Below are positions 32,572-42,468 of a DNA stretch of 64,000 nt, in pieces. Position numbers and translations under genes: made by a program. Position 1 is the stretch's first letter, and each line of letters begins with the position of its first letter. Below the pieces are notes generated by a model, which did not search any database, was not told the DNA's origin, and saw only the letters and a list, made by a program, of their open reading frames with translations. This stretch comes from DASXKD01 sp963734725 (GTDB lineage: Bacteria; Actinomycetota; Actinomycetes; Streptosporangiales; Streptosporangiaceae): NCBI GenBank assembly GCA_963734725.1, contig CAVTIX010000020.1:372001-436000 (forward strand). The letters are read 5' to 3'.

Positions 32572-34326
32572 GTGAGCGAACCAGCGCTGGCGTCGCTGCT
32601 GCCGCTTGCGGTGGCCTTGCCTATCGCCGGGGCGGTCGCGGCGCCGTTGCTTGCCCGGCTGGTGCACCGGCGGCTTGCCGTCATCGCAGGTCTCGTCGCC
32701 CTCGGCGGCGCCACCGTGATCTTGCTCCTCCAGGCCCCCGGCGTGTTCGGCGGGCTCGTCCGTGCCCACTACCTGGGGTTGTGGACCCCGGTGCATGGCC
32801 GGGCCTTGGGCATCGTGTTCGCCGCCGATCCGTTTGGCCTGATCTTCGCGTTGACCTCAGCGGTCATCGGCGCGGTGCTGCTGCTGTACACCCTTTCGGA
32901 GTTGGGCGGGCTCGGCCCGCGCGAGCTGGGCGGCTACGCCTGCCTGTTCCAGCTACTGGTCGCCGCTCTCATCGGGGCCGCGCTCACCGCCGACCTGTTC
33001 AACTTGTTCGTCTGGTTCGAGGTCGCCGCGCTGGCCAGCTACGGGCTCACCGCGTTCCTCCTGGAGCGCCCGATCGCGTTGGAGGCTGGCTTCAAGATCC
33101 TGGCGCTGACGACGCTGGCCAGCTTCGCGGTCTTCATCGGCGCCGGCCTGCTGTACGCGACCACCGGCGCGCTCAACTACGCCCAGCTGCATGCCGCCCT
33201 GGCGCGGCATCTCAGCACGACAGACCTGATCGCCTTCGGCCTGCTGGTGGCCGGTTTCGCGACCAAGGCCGGGCTTGTCCCGTTCCACGGCTGGCTGGCT
33301 GATGTGCACACCGCCACGTCGGGTCCGGTATCCGCGCTGTTCTCCGGCCTGATGTACGCCTTCGGCATCGTCGCGATCGCCCGGCTGGCGTTCCAGGTCT
33401 TCGCTGTGCACGGCATCCCTATCCTGGGCCTGCTGCTGACCGTCGGCATCGTCTCCGCGCTGGTGGGCGCGGTTATGGCGCTGGCCCAGGACGACCTCAA
33501 ACGGCTGCTCGCCTACGACACCATCTCGCAGATGGGCATCCTGGCCGTCGGCCTGGGCACCGGCGCCGCGCCCGGAATCGCGGGCGCCGTTTACCACCTG
33601 GTCAATCACGCCCTGTTCAAGGCGCTGCTGTTCCTGTGTGCGGGAGCGATCTTGCACCGCACCGGGCTGACAAAGCTGTCCGGCATGGGCGGCCTGGCGC
33701 AGCGCATGCCGGTTGTGGCCGCCGGGTTCGTGATCGGCGCGGCGTCCATCGCCGGCATCCCGCCGCTCAATGGGTACGTGTCACTCAGCCTGATCCATAC
33801 TGGGCTGCTCGATGGCCACCAGTACCTGCCGTACGTGCTGATGCAGGTTGCACAGGTGATCACGATCGCGGCGCTCGGCAAGGCGGCGTGGCTCGCGTTC
33901 TTCCGCCGGCGTGCCAGGGATTACCCGCCACTGGAGCCGTTGCGGCCGGGCATGACGGCGGGCCTGGCCAGCCTGGCAGGATGCTGCCTCGTGTTCGGCG
34001 TGCTCCCGCAGTACTTCCTCGACGCGGTGATGGCACCGGCCGCAGCCGGCCTGCTGCACCCTGCACGGTACGCCAGCGGCGTGCTGACTGGCCTGGCCCG
34101 GCTGCCCGCGTTGCATGTGCCGTTCGACTACCCCTCGCCGGAGGAACTCGCCTTGGTGGTGGCCTGCGCCGTCGCGGGCGCCGCGCTCGGCTGGGCGTAT
34201 CTAAGAGTCCGGGAACCGGCCCCGGTTCGGCTGCTCCGCGCCGCACATACCGGCTCGGTCAATGACTACGCCACCTATGCGGTAGCCGGGATGCTCGCCG
34301 TCATTGCCGTGCTGACCTTGACCTGA
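32572..34326 (+). CDS. mrpD: Na+/H+ antiporter subunit D (MrpD/MbhH), NuoM/N-like
   Basis: 584 residues from GTG 32572, 16 bases after mrpC, with about 14-16 helices. The ion-translocating core is clear: LFVWFEVAALASYGL with the key glutamate, TKAGLVPFHGWLADVHTATSG with the lysine, DDLKRLLAYDTISQMGILAVG, and LVNHALFKALLFLCAGAIL. It is longer than common MrpD by some 70-80 residues at the C-terminus. As the only antiporter-type large subunit here, it should carry the proton or sodium path. Confidence 0.92.
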   Translation: MSEPALASLLPLAVALPIAGAVAAPLLARLVHRRLAVIAGLVALGGATVILLLQAPGVFGGLVRAHYLGLWTPVHGRALGIVFAADPFGLIFALTSAVIGAVLLLYTLSELGGLGPRELGGYACLFQLLVAALIGAALTADLFNLFVWFEVAALASYGLTAFLLERPIALEAGFKILALTTLASFAVFIGAGLLYATTGALNYAQLHAALARHLSTTDLIAFGLLVAGFATKAGLVPFHGWLADVHTATSGPVSALFSGLMYAFGIVAIARLAFQVFAVHGIPILGLLLTVGIVSALVGAVMALAQDDLKRLLAYDTISQMGILAVGLGTGAAPGIAGAVYHLVNHALFKALLFLCAGAILHRTGLTKLSGMGGLAQRMPVVAAGFVIGAASIAGIPPLNGYVSLSLIHTGLLDGHQYLPYVLMQVAQVITIAALGKAAWLAFFRRRARDYPPLEPLRPGMTAGLASLAGCCLVFGVLPQYFLDAVMAPAAAGLLHPARYASGVLTGLARLPALHVPFDYPSPEELALVVACAVAGAALGWAYLRVREPAPVRLLRAAHTGSVNDYATYAVAGMLAVIAVLTLT

Positions 34327-34721
34327 CCCCGCTGGAATCAATACCGCTGCCCCCAGGTCATGCAAACGCCATAAGGACTGGTCCGGCAGCATATTGAAAC
34401 CCCAGCTAGTCCGGGTGCAGCCGCACCGGTGACCGAATACCGTCACCGATGCCGGGTACCAGAGGCGGACCAGCAACGACTGGCTCAGGAGGTGTGATAG
34501 CTCCAACCGGCAGAAGGAAGCGGCCCGGCGCAACATCGCCAAGGACCGGCAGGCGCAAAGTGCCAGAGCACACGGTGAGAGCGTGCCCGCCAAAGTGAGG
34601 GCATAGGCACCGCGGAACAGAACAGGCTGGCCGATCAGAAGTTCTTTGCCGACGCCGGCCGTGGACCCACTTCCCGGGAAAGCCCTGGGTTTAACGCGGC
34701 CCGGCGGGGAAGCATGAGCGA
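34327..34721. other. intergenic region after the Mrp/Mbh operon
   Basis: 395 bases, less GC-rich than its neighbours. No gene, clear terminator or promoter recognised. In particular, no hydrogenase (MbhI-N) gene follows the operon. Confidence 0.5.
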
Positions 34722-35538
34722 ATGCCCGTGCTGATCGGCACCTCTGGCTGGCAGTACCGGGACTGGCGTGGCGGCCTGTACCCGGCGGGTGTGGCACAGC
34801 GCCGCTGGCTGGAGCACTACGCGACGTACTACCTGACTGTAGAGAACAACAACAGTTTCTACCGGCTGCCCGCCACAGAGACCTTCGGGGGCTGGCGGGC
34901 CCGCACCCCCGACGGTTTCGTCATGGCGGTGAAGGCCAGCCGGTACCTCACCCACGTCAGGAAGCTACGCGACCCGGAGGAGCCGGTTCGGCCGGCTGCT
35001 GCACGCCGCGTCGGGCCTCGGCCCCAAGCTCGGCCCGATCCTGCTCCAACTGCCGCCGACCCTCAAGGCGGAGCCGCACCTGCTGCACGCCTGCCTTGCC
35101 GAGTTCTCCCGCACCCGGGTACCCGGCCGAAGCCAGTTGCGGATCGCGGTGGAACCACGGCATGACTCCTGGTGGACCGACGATGTCCGGCAGGTCCTGG
35201 CCGCGCACGGCGCGGCGCTGTGCTGGGCCGACCGGCTCGGCCGCCCGGTCACGCCGCTGTGGACCACCACCGGGTGGGGCTACCTGCGCTTTCATGAGGG
35301 GACGGCCGACCCTTGGCCCAGCTATCGTGAGCTCGACCTGCGTTCTTGGGCCGAGCGGGTGCGCCAGGCCTGGCCGGGCGACGCGGACGTGTATGTGTAC
35401 TTCAACAACGACCCGGGCGGGGCTGCCGTTGCCGATTCCGCCATCTTCGCCGCGATCGCCCGTGGTGCTGGCCTCACGGTCACCCGGACGCCTCCGGTAG
35501 GAGGTGTACCGCTCACCACAGCCATCCCGACGTGGTGA
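34722..35538 (+). pseudogene. DUF72 family protein gene with one frameshift
   Basis: The N-terminal part (34722 to about 34985) encodes MPVLIGTSGWQYRDWRGG and VENNNSFYRLPATETFGGW, and the C-terminal part continues in the +1 frame from about 34987 (FGRLLHAASGLGPKLGPIL, LQLPPTLKAEP, LRIAVEPRHDSWW, and YVYFNNDPGG). Removing one G in the CCGGTTC at 34983-34989 restores a single DUF72 protein of about 271 residues. DUF72 is a TIM-barrel-like family of unknown function. The break may be a sequencing error or a true mutation. A more decayed copy lies at 62640-62987. Confidence 0.85.
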
Positions 35539-35665
35539 GTGGTCGCCCGACCACCCCGATGCCGGAGGTCAAACCCCGCCACCGGAATGCATAGCGGCCG
35601 CCAGGGTAGAGCCAGCGCGCCGGGCCCGGAAGCGCCAGGTCCTGGTAGCCAAGGAGGTGGCAAGG

Positions 35666-35989
35666 ATGCCCCGGGGATCCAGTTCCAAGCGTGAGCGTCA
35701 ATACGAGCACATCAAGGACAGCGCCAAACAGCGGGGCGAAAGCACGTCCCGGGCCGAGGAGATCGCGGCACGGACCGTCAACAAGGAGCGCGCTCGCTCC
35801 GGAGAGGCCAAGTCCGCCAGCCGGTCATCTACGCAAGACATCTCGTCGGGGCGCCGTGGCGGCCAGCGCTCGCATCGTGGCGTCGGCGGTCCGACCAAAG
35901 CCCAGCTCTACTCCGAGGCCCGGCGCCGCGGCGTAAAGGGCCGTTCGACGATGACCAAGGCGCAGCTTGCCCGCGCCGTTGACCGCTGA
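35666..35989 (+). CDS. small basic protein, plasmid-stabilisation-like with a Rho-N/SAP-like motif
   Basis: 107 residues from ATG 35666 with AAGGAGG upstream. The N-terminal half is charged and helical (SKRERQYEHIKDSAKQRG, then AEEIAARTVNKERARSGEAK), as in small actinobacterial proteins often labelled plasmid stabilisation protein. The C-terminal TKAQLYSEARRRGVKGRSTM followed by TKAQLARAV resembles the Rho N-terminal/SAP helix-extended-loop-helix, which binds nucleic acids. The label is inherited from databases; the role is unproved and no toxin partner is nearby. Confidence 0.75.
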   Translation: MPRGSSSKRERQYEHIKDSAKQRGESTSRAEEIAARTVNKERARSGEAKSASRSSTQDISSGRRGGQRSHRGVGGPTKAQLYSEARRRGVKGRSTMTKAQLARAVDR

Positions 35990-36046
35990 CCCGCGGCGTC
36001 GGCAGCCCCGCGGCACGGCGGCGCCCGCGCCGTTCGGTGCCCGGGT

Positions 36047-39000
36047 TCAATCCGCGGCGAGCCAGCGCTCCATGACGTTGAGCAGATCCTCGGTGTCCAC
36101 CGGCTTGGTGACGTAGTCGGTCGCCCCGGCGGCGATGCTCTTGTCCCGGTCGCCGTGCATGGCCCGGGCGGTCACCGCGATGACCGGCAGGTGGGCCAGG
36201 CCCGGTATCTGCCTGATCGCCGCGGTGGTCGCGTAGCCGTCCATCTCCGGCATCATGACGTCCATCAGGACGATGTCGATGTCGGGACTGCGCTGGAGCG
36301 TCTCTATCCCGGTGCGGCCGTCGGAGGCGTGCACCACGATCAGCCCGTACAGCTCCAGGATGCTGGTGATCGCAAAGACGTTCCGCAGGTCGTCGTCGAC
36401 GATCAGCACCTTCTTGCCGCACAGGCGGTCGTGCCCGGTGGCCACCGGTTCCGGCGGCGTGCTCACGGCGGCCAGGGCGCCGACCTGTGGCGCCGATCCA
36501 GGCAGCACGGCCAGGGCCTCCCCACGGCGCGAATCCGCCGCCGTGCCGTCGCCGCCCGGGCCATCCAGTCCGGCTTCGTGCTCCGCGGGGTAGCTGGCCG
36601 GCAGGTGCAGGGTGAACGTGCTCCCCTCGGCGGCCGCGCTCTTTACGGTGATCTGCCCGCCGAGCTGTGCCGCCAGCTCCCGGCAGATGGTCAGGCCGAG
36701 CCCGGTCCCGCCGTAGCGGCGGCTGGTCGTGCCGTCGGCCTGCTGGAACGCGCCGAAAATGGCGTCCAGGTTCTGGTCGCTGATGCCGATGCCGGTATCG
36801 GTCACCGTGAACGCGAGCACCTGCGCGGCCGGGTCCTCCGTGGCCGGGTCCGCGGTGATCCGCAGCTCGACCCGGCCCTGCTCGGTGAACTTGACCGCGT
36901 TGGACAGCAGGTTGTGCAGGATCTGCCGGAGCCGCTGCCGGTCGGTGTACAGCTCGGCCGGGAGGTCGCCTGCCGGTGTCGCGGCGATGAACGTGAGGCC
37001 CTTTTCCGAGGTCAGCGGCTGGAACACGGCCCGCAGGTCGTCCACGAGGGCGCGCAGCCCGAAGCGCTCGGGGTGCAGCTCCATCTTGCCGGCCTCCACC
37101 CGGGACAGGTCGAGGATGTCGTTGATGAGCTGCAGCAGGTCCGCGCCGGAGGAGTGGATGACGTTGGCGTATTCGACCTGCTTGGGCGTGAGGTTCAGCT
37201 CGGGGTTGGCGGCCAGCAGCCGCGCCAGGATGAGCAGGCTGTTCAGCGGAGTGCGCAGCTCGTGTGACATGTTGGCGAGGAACTGCGACTTGTACCTGGA
37301 CGACAGGTCGAGCTGACGGGCGCGCTCCTCCAGTTCCTGCCGCGCCTGCTCGATCTCCTCATTCTTGATCTCGATGTCCCGTTTCTGGTTGGCCAGCTGC
37401 GCAGCCTTGTCTGCCAGGTCGGCGTTCGAGTGCTGCAGCTCCTCCTGCCGGGACTGGAGTTCGCCGGTGCGCGCCTGAAGCTCGGCGGCGAGCCGCTGCG
37501 ACTCGGCGAGCAGAGCGTCGGTGCGCGAGTTCGCGATGATCGAGTTGACGCTGACCCCGATCGTCTCCACGAGCTGCTCGAGAAAGTCCTGGTGCATCCG
37601 GGTGAACCGGCTGAACGAGCCAGCCTCGATGACGCCGAGGACCTGATCCTCGAAGACGATCGGCAGGATCATCAGGTTGACCGGGGCGGCCTCACCCAGG
37701 CCCGAGGAGATCTTCACGTAGTCGGCCGGAAGGTCCGCCACCACGATCGGCTTGCGGGTCTTCGCGACCTGCCCGATGAGCGACTGGCCGAGCCGGAACT
37801 GGCTGGGCGCCTCGATGTCCGCGCGCAGGCCGTAGCCCGCGATAAGCCGCAGCCGGGCCTCGCCGGCGGCGGTCTCGGCGAGGAAGAAGGCCCCGTGCTG
37901 CCCGCCGACCAGCGGGATCAGCTCGTTCATGACGAGGTCGGCGACCACGGTGAGGTCGCGGTGGCCCTGCATCAGGCCGGCGATCCTGGCCAGGTTTGTC
38001 TGCAGCCAGTCCTGTTCCTCGTTCGCCTCGGTCGTTTCCCGCAGCGACAGCACCATGGCGTTGATGTTGTCCTTGAGGTCGGCTACCTCACCCTGCGCTT
38101 CGACCGTGATGGAACGGGTCAGGTCACCGGTGGCCACCGCGCTTGTCACCTCGGCGATCGCCCGGACCTGGCGGGTGAGGTTGCCAGCCAGCTCGTTGAC
38201 GTTCTCGGTCAGCCGCTTCCAGGTCCCCGACACGCCCTCGACTTCGGCCTGGCCGCCGAGCCGGCCCTCGCTGCCGACCTCCTTGGCGACCCTGGTCACC
38301 TCGGCGGCGAACGAGGAGAGCTGGTCGACCATCGTGTTGATCGTGGTCTTCAGCTCCAGGATCTCGCCGCGGACGTCCACGTCGATCTTCTTGGACAGGT
38401 CGCCCTGGGCCACCGCCGTGGTGACCTGGGCGATGTTGCGCACCTGGCTGGTCAGGTTGTTCGCCATCGAGTTGACGTTGTCGGTCAGGTCCTTCCAGGT
38501 GCCGGCCACGTTTGGCACGGTGGCCTGGCCGCCGAGCATGCCTTCGGTACCGACCTCGCGAGCCACCCGGGTCACCTCACCGGCGAACGCGCCCAGCGTG
38601 TCGACCATGCTGTTGATCGACTCGGCGAGCGCGGCCACCTCGCCCTTGGCCTCGACGGTGATCGTCTGGCTCAGGTCACCCCGGGCGACCGCGGTGGCCA
38701 CCTGGGCGATCGAGCGGACCTGCGCGGTGAGGTTCGACGCCATCACGTTGACGTTGTCGGTGAGGTCTTCCCAGGTGCCGGACACGCCGCGGACCCTGGC
38801 CTGGCCGCCGAGGTTGCCCTCGGTGCCCACCTCGCGGGCCACCCGGGTCACCTCGTCGGCGAACAGCGAGAGCTGGTCGACCATCGTGTTGATGGTCTCC
38901 TTCAGCTCCATGATCTCGCCGCGCGCATCGACGGTGACCTTCTGGGTCAGGTCGCCCTCGGCGACCGCCGTCGCGACCTGGGCGATCGCCCGCACCTGGC

Positions 39001-39871
39001 TGGTCAGGTTGCCGGCCATGAAGTTGACCGAGTCGGTGAGGTCCCGCCAGGTGCCGCCGACGCCCGGCACCCGCGCCTGGCCGCCCAGCCGGCCCTCGGT
39101 GCCCACCTCCCGCGCCACCCGGGTCACCTCGTCGGCGAACGCGGACAGCTCGTCCACCATCGTGTTCACGGTGTTCTTCAGCGCCAGGATCTCGCCGCGC
39201 GCGTCGACGGTGATCTTCTGGCTCAGGTCGCCCTTCGCTACCGCCGTGGTGACCTGGGCGATGTTGCGCACCTGGCCGGTCAGGTTGCCCGCCATGGAGT
39301 TCACCGAGTCGGTGAGGTCCCGCCAGGTGCCGCCGACGCCCGGCACCCGCGCCTGGCCGCCCAGCCGGCCCTCGGTGCCCACCTCCCGCGCCACCCGGGT
39401 CACCTCGTCGGCGAACGCGGACAGCTCGTCCACCATCGTGTTGAGCGTGTCCTTCAGCTCCAGCATCTCGCCCTTGACGTCCACGCTGATCTTCTGGCTC
39501 AGGTCTCCCCTGGCCACCGCGGTGGCCACCCGCGCGACGTCACGCACCTGGCCGGTCAGGTTGCCCGCCATGGAGTTCACCGAGTCGGTGAGGTCTTTCC
39601 AGGTGCCGGCCAGCCCCGGCACCTGGGCCTGGCCGCCCAGCCGGCCCTCGGTGCCCACCTCCCGCGCCACCCGGGTCACCTCGGAGGTGAACAGGGCGAG
39701 CTGGTCGTTCATCCCGTTGAAGACCGAAGCGATCTCATCCATCAGCGGATCGCCGTTGGCCGGCAGGCGGGTGCTGAAGTCTCCGCTGCGCACCGCCGAC
39801 AGGCCGGCCAGCAACTGCTGCAGGCCGCCGTCGGCGGGCGGCACGGCCCGCTGGTGGGTCGTCGTCATCAA
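36047..39871 (-). CDS. hybrid histidine kinase with six HAMP repeats, GAF and receiver domains
   Basis: 1274 residues. After a short N-terminal segment with a partial HAMP, six repeats of exactly 92 residues run from about residue 64 to 615, each with EVTRVA-EVG-EG-LGGQA, GTW-LT and GDL. A GAF domain (about 640-790) precedes a coiled coil (about 790-865). The histidine kinase core has H870 in SHELRTPLNSL, and an ATPase domain with GGTGLGLTICRELAAQLGGQ. A receiver domain at the end carries phospho-acceptor D1204 (LMDVMMPEMDGY). No transmembrane helix is visible, so it should be a soluble sensor, like fungal Nik1-type kinases. The gene is divergent from the ANTAR-phosphatase gene. Confidence 0.93.
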   Translation of the reverse strand: MMTTTHQRAVPPADGGLQQLLAGLSAVRSGDFSTRLPANGDPLMDEIASVFNGMNDQLALFTSEVTRVAREVGTEGRLGGQAQVPGLAGTWKDLTDSVNSMAGNLTGQVRDVARVATAVARGDLSQKISVDVKGEMLELKDTLNTMVDELSAFADEVTRVAREVGTEGRLGGQARVPGVGGTWRDLTDSVNSMAGNLTGQVRNIAQVTTAVAKGDLSQKITVDARGEILALKNTVNTMVDELSAFADEVTRVAREVGTEGRLGGQARVPGVGGTWRDLTDSVNFMAGNLTSQVRAIAQVATAVAEGDLTQKVTVDARGEIMELKETINTMVDQLSLFADEVTRVAREVGTEGNLGGQARVRGVSGTWEDLTDNVNVMASNLTAQVRSIAQVATAVARGDLSQTITVEAKGEVAALAESINSMVDTLGAFAGEVTRVAREVGTEGMLGGQATVPNVAGTWKDLTDNVNSMANNLTSQVRNIAQVTTAVAQGDLSKKIDVDVRGEILELKTTINTMVDQLSSFAAEVTRVAKEVGSEGRLGGQAEVEGVSGTWKRLTENVNELAGNLTRQVRAIAEVTSAVATGDLTRSITVEAQGEVADLKDNINAMVLSLRETTEANEEQDWLQTNLARIAGLMQGHRDLTVVADLVMNELIPLVGGQHGAFFLAETAAGEARLRLIAGYGLRADIEAPSQFRLGQSLIGQVAKTRKPIVVADLPADYVKISSGLGEAAPVNLMILPIVFEDQVLGVIEAGSFSRFTRMHQDFLEQLVETIGVSVNSIIANSRTDALLAESQRLAAELQARTGELQSRQEELQHSNADLADKAAQLANQKRDIEIKNEEIEQARQELEERARQLDLSSRYKSQFLANMSHELRTPLNSLLILARLLAANPELNLTPKQVEYANVIHSSGADLLQLINDILDLSRVEAGKMELHPERFGLRALVDDLRAVFQPLTSEKGLTFIAATPAGDLPAELYTDRQRLRQILHNLLSNAVKFTEQGRVELRITADPATEDPAAQVLAFTVTDTGIGISDQNLDAIFGAFQQADGTTSRRYGGTGLGLTICRELAAQLGGQITVKSAAAEGSTFTLHLPASYPAEHEAGLDGPGGDGTAADSRRGEALAVLPGSAPQVGALAAVSTPPEPVATGHDRLCGKKVLIVDDDLRNVFAITSILELYGLIVVHASDGRTGIETLQRSPDIDIVLMDVMMPEMDGYATTAAIRQIPGLAHLPVIAVTARAMHGDRDKSIAAGATDYVTKPVDTEDLLNVMERWLAAD
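38026..39682 (-). repeat. six 276-base coding repeats (HAMP units)
   Basis: The hybrid kinase gene contains six in-frame units of 276 bases with no length change. The first three are the most alike at the DNA level. Confidence 0.85.
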
Positions 39872-40030
39872 GGCTCCTCATGGCCAGCCACCGACGCGCG
39901 GGCACATTGCGACCATCGGCCCGCGAGAAAGGATCCTGTCACGTCCGGTGATGGTCGAGAATGGACTTGGCCCGAAAGCAACTGCAACACCGAACTCGCC
40001 TGCTGATGCTGCCCTGGCGCGAGAAGGCTG

Positions 40031-42375
40031 GTGATCGTGACGGAACGCAGCGGCGCCGAAGTGGCGCGGCTGACCGCACTGGTCGCCCGGCAGCTCCGTG
40101 AGCTGGACAGACTCCGCTCCCAGGCCGCGCGCCGCTCGATCGTGGACCTGGCTAGGGGCATGCTGATGGAGCAGCTCGGCTGCACGCCGGCCGAGGCCCA
40201 GCGCCAGCTCGCCCGGCTGGCCCGCGAATCCGGGATCAGCGCGGCCGAGCTGGCCGCCCAGATCACCCGGCAGAAACCGCCGGGCCAGGCGCCGGCGCAG
40301 GGCGCTCATCAGGTCAGCCTGGCCGGCGCCGCCGTGGAGACCGCAGCTTCGGGCAGCGCGGTGGCCAGCGCCCTGCTGAGTGAGGCCCTTGCCCCGCTCG
40401 GAGCGGCCGCCGTGGCGATCTGGCTGACCGAGCCGGATGGCGGCATGGCGCTGATCGGCGAGGCCGGGTTCGGCAACCACGAAGCCAGCCGCTGGCGGCG
40501 GCTGCATCCGGACCTGCGCTCACTGCCGCAGCAGGTTGCCCGCGACGGGCTGGAGACGTGGTGGCCCGCGGGCCCGCCCGCCGGTGACGACCGGCCCCTC
40601 CCTGGCCGCTGGCACGACGGCGCCTGGGCCGGGCTCCCGCTGCACGATGCCGGGGCGACCCTGGGCGCGATGGCGATCTGCTGGCCCGAACCGGCCGGTG
40701 AGTTCACCGCCCCGGTGCGCCGCCAGCTCGTGGCGGTCGCCGACGTCACCGCCCAGGCGCTGGGCATCCGGCTGTCCGAGGGCGAGCTGGCCGCCAGCGC
40801 CGAGGCCGCCGGGATTCTCGCGCTGCTGGACGGCCTGCTCGACGGGTGCCTGTTCGCCCGGGGCGTGCGCGACCCCGGCGGGCTGGTGACGGACTTTCGC
40901 ATCGATCACGTCAGCGACGGGTTCCGCGACCCGTCCGGGCGCGGCGCCGCGGACCTGACCGGCAGGCACCTGCTGGAGCTGTACCCGGAGGCGGTCAGCG
41001 CGGGCGGCCTCTTCGACCGCTGCCTGGCGGTGGTGGCCACCGGCGAGCCGCAACAGCTTTCCGGCGAGGCCATCACGACGCAGGCCAGCCCCGGGGACCC
41101 CGCGCAGCGCGCGGCCGGCGCCACCACGGCGGACGCTCCCCCGGCGGACGCTCCCCGGCGGACGTCACGATCCGGGTCGCGCGGCTGTACGACGGCGTCG
41201 CGATCGCCTGGCGCGGATCGCATGACGCCGACCGGCTCGCCGCGCTGCTCCAGCACGCTCAGCGGCTGGGCCGGATCGGTGGCTGGGAGGAAAATGTCCG
41301 CACCGGCGAGGTGAGCTGGACCGCGGCGGTGTTCGCCCTGTTCGGGCTGCCGCCCGGGGCGCCGCTCGGCGTCGCGGACCTGCCCGCGCACGTCGTGGCC
41401 GAGGACATTCCCGCGGTGATCGGGTTCCGGGAAGCGCTGCTCCAGGGCCGGATGGAATCCGCTGCGGCGTTCCGGGTGGTCCGGGCCGACGACAGCAGCG
41501 TGCGCCAGATCCGGGCCTACGGCGAGCCGGTCACCGATCCTTCCGGGGCCGTCATTGCCATGCGCGGCGTGTACCAGGACGTGTCGGCCGAGTTTCACAC
41601 CAGGCTGGCGTTTGCGGCGGCGCGGGAGCAGCTTGCCGACACCGAGGAGCGCGCCGCCGTGGAGCACCGCCTGGCGATCCGGCTCCAAGAGGCGATCACG
41701 CCGAGGTCGGCGGCGCCAGACGAGCCGGTGGAGGCGGCGGGGCTGGATGTGGCGGCCAGGTACCGGCCCTCCGGAGAGGGCAGCCTGGTCAGCGGGGACT
41801 GGTACGACACGGTCCTGCTGCCCAGCAAGAAGGTGCTGCTCGTGGTCGGTGACATCGCGGGGCACGGCCTCGACGCGGTCACCGGCATGGTCGCGGTGCG
41901 CAACAGCCTGCGCGGCCTGGCGATCACCGGCGCCGGCCCGGCGACCCTGCTCGACTGGCTGAACCGGGCGGCGGCCCACTTCACCGACGGCGTCCTGGGC
42001 ACGGCCATCTGCGGGCTCTACGACCCGGCCGGCCGGTCGCTGCACTGGGCCCGGGCCGGTCACCTGCCGCCCATCCTGGTGCGCGACGGCCGGGCCGGGC
42101 AGCTTCCGCTGCCCGAGGGGCTGCTGCTGGGCGCGGACCCGGATGCCCGCTACACCGAGGAGGTGACCAGGCTGCGGCTCGGGGACACGCTGCTGATGTT
42201 CACCGACGGCCTGATCGAACGCCGGGACGAGCCGATCGACGAGGCGCTCGCGACGCTGCTCCAGATCGCCAGCCGCCCGGTTGGCGACATCGGCGACTAC
42301 GCCGACCTGCTGCTGGCCAAGGCCGCCTCCGATACCGGGGACGACGCGTGCCTGGTGGCCGTGCGCATCCGGTGA
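40031..42375 (+). pseudogene. ANTAR-GAF-PAS SpoIIE/PP2C phosphatase gene with one frameshift
   Basis: The first frame (40031 to about 41155) encodes an ANTAR-like N-terminus (SIVDLARGMLMEQLGCTPAE), a GAF-like domain and a region with the PAS-like VTDFRIDHVSDGF. The second frame (about 41157-42375) continues with a PAS domain (RIGGWEENVRTGEVSW) and a PP2C phosphatase domain: SGDWYDTVLLP, VVGDIAGHGLDAVTGMVAVR, FTDGLIERRDEP, DDACLVAVRI. The junction lies in a tandem GGCGGACGCTCCCC(C) repeat; the first copy has five C and the second four, and one extra C at 41153-41156 restores one frame of about 781 residues. The MEDS gene follows by about 90 bases. Confidence 0.85.
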
Positions 42376-42468
42376 CCCGCGCCGCCACCTGGGGAGAGAT
42401 GCCCGCGGCCACGCGGGCACAGCGGCCATGGGACAATGCCCTATCTGAAAGGTGCCGGAGATCATGTC

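Noticed and set aside
35666..35989. Toxin-antitoxin or plasmid maintenance locus
   Set aside because: Only the name of the family suggests it; no toxin, partition gene or origin is nearby.
37430..40006. Open frames of 858 and 701 codons opposite the hybrid kinase
   Set aside because: They mirror the HAMP repeats on the other strand; the hybrid kinase in the minus frame has all expected motifs.
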